In this document: one piece after another, positions 5,418-5,472 of the stretch
Position numbering within the stretch: position 1 is the stretch's first letter
Layout: the number at the start of each line of letters is the position of its first letter
Origin: JBGPLH01 sp041486365 [NCBI: Thermodesulfobacteriota bacterium]
GTDB taxonomy: Bacteria; JAUYMQ01
NCBI GenBank assembly: GCA_041486365.1
Contig: JBGPLH010000237.1
Span: 1 to 5,472, forward strand
Reading direction: 5' to 3'
Length of the DNA: 5,472 nt
Notes under the pieces: model-generated
The model's input: only the letters and a program-made list of their open reading frames with translations
What the model was told of the DNA's origin: nothing
The model's database searches: none
Position numbers and translations under genes: made by a program

Positions 5418-5472
5418 ATGACCGAGATCAGGGCGTCCGGAGCGGGCGCGAAGCGATCGCGCCGGCCGAGGG
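5418..5472 (+). CDS. Start of an unidentified gene (first 18 codons, cut by the window edge)
   Basis: Only MTEIRASGAGAKRSRRPR can be read. It is basic and hydrophilic, with no signal peptide or membrane segment so far, and looks like a flexible N-terminal tail. Support for a real gene comes from the well-placed AGGAG, the promoter-like sequence about 100 bases upstream, and G or C at 16 of 18 third positions. The function cannot be assigned. Its leader carries a direct repeat and stem-like elements, so it may be regulated separately from the glycosyltransferase operon, although read-through is possible because no strong terminator separates them. Confidence 0.65.
   Translation, partial: MTEIRASGAGAKRSRRPR

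Overview
The window is GC-rich with strong G/C bias at third codon positions and tightly packed genes. It carries bacterial housekeeping and accessory genes with no mobile element, CRISPR array, tRNA or rRNA. The protein families (an acyltransferase with an N-terminal coiled coil, a class II-like deacetylase, a membrane GAF-GGDEF protein) and the composition suggest a high-GC environmental Gram-negative of the Myxococcota / Deltaproteobacteria / Eisenbacteria / Gemmatimonadota kind. This is inference from style; the sequence does not fix the taxon.

Layout. Left half, minus strand: a histone-deacetylase-family zinc amidohydrolase (1460-2506) followed by a diguanylate cyclase with six membrane segments, a GAF domain and a GGDEF domain (1463 down to the left edge, missing only its last residues). 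The two overlap by four bases (GTGA), so they are almost certainly co-translated. Centre (2507-2763): a divergent intergenic region with a strong sigma70-type promoter for the right-hand operon, a leader with two hairpins next to an excellent Shine-Dalgarno, and a GC-rich inverted repeat upstream of the deacetylase. Right half, plus strand: a PlsC/LPLAT-like acyltransferase homologue (2764-3804, TTG start), then after four bases an ArnT/PMT-type polytopic glycosyltransferase (3809-5230, TTG start). At the right edge (5231-5417) is a second promoter region with a dyad centred on its -35 box, an AT-rich stem and a 14-bp direct repeat. It leads into the first 18 codons of an unidentified gene (5418 onward).

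How the genes may work together. The left pair joins removal of acetyl or acyl groups from lysine or polyamine-like amides to c-di-GMP synthesis. The cyclase keeps a complete catalytic site and an intact RxxD inhibitory site. The right pair looks like envelope lipid or glycan modification, with one cytoplasmic acyltransferase-fold protein and one membrane GT-C enzyme using a polyprenyl-linked sugar. The most unusual observation is that the acyltransferase homologue has lost the hallmark catalytic His (Arg instead) and its FPEGTR-type motif reads LHEPAR, although the rest of the fold is well kept. I found no clear evidence of a wholly new multi-gene system. The points worth following are this degenerate acyltransferase, the deacetylase-cyclase coupling and the structured control regions.
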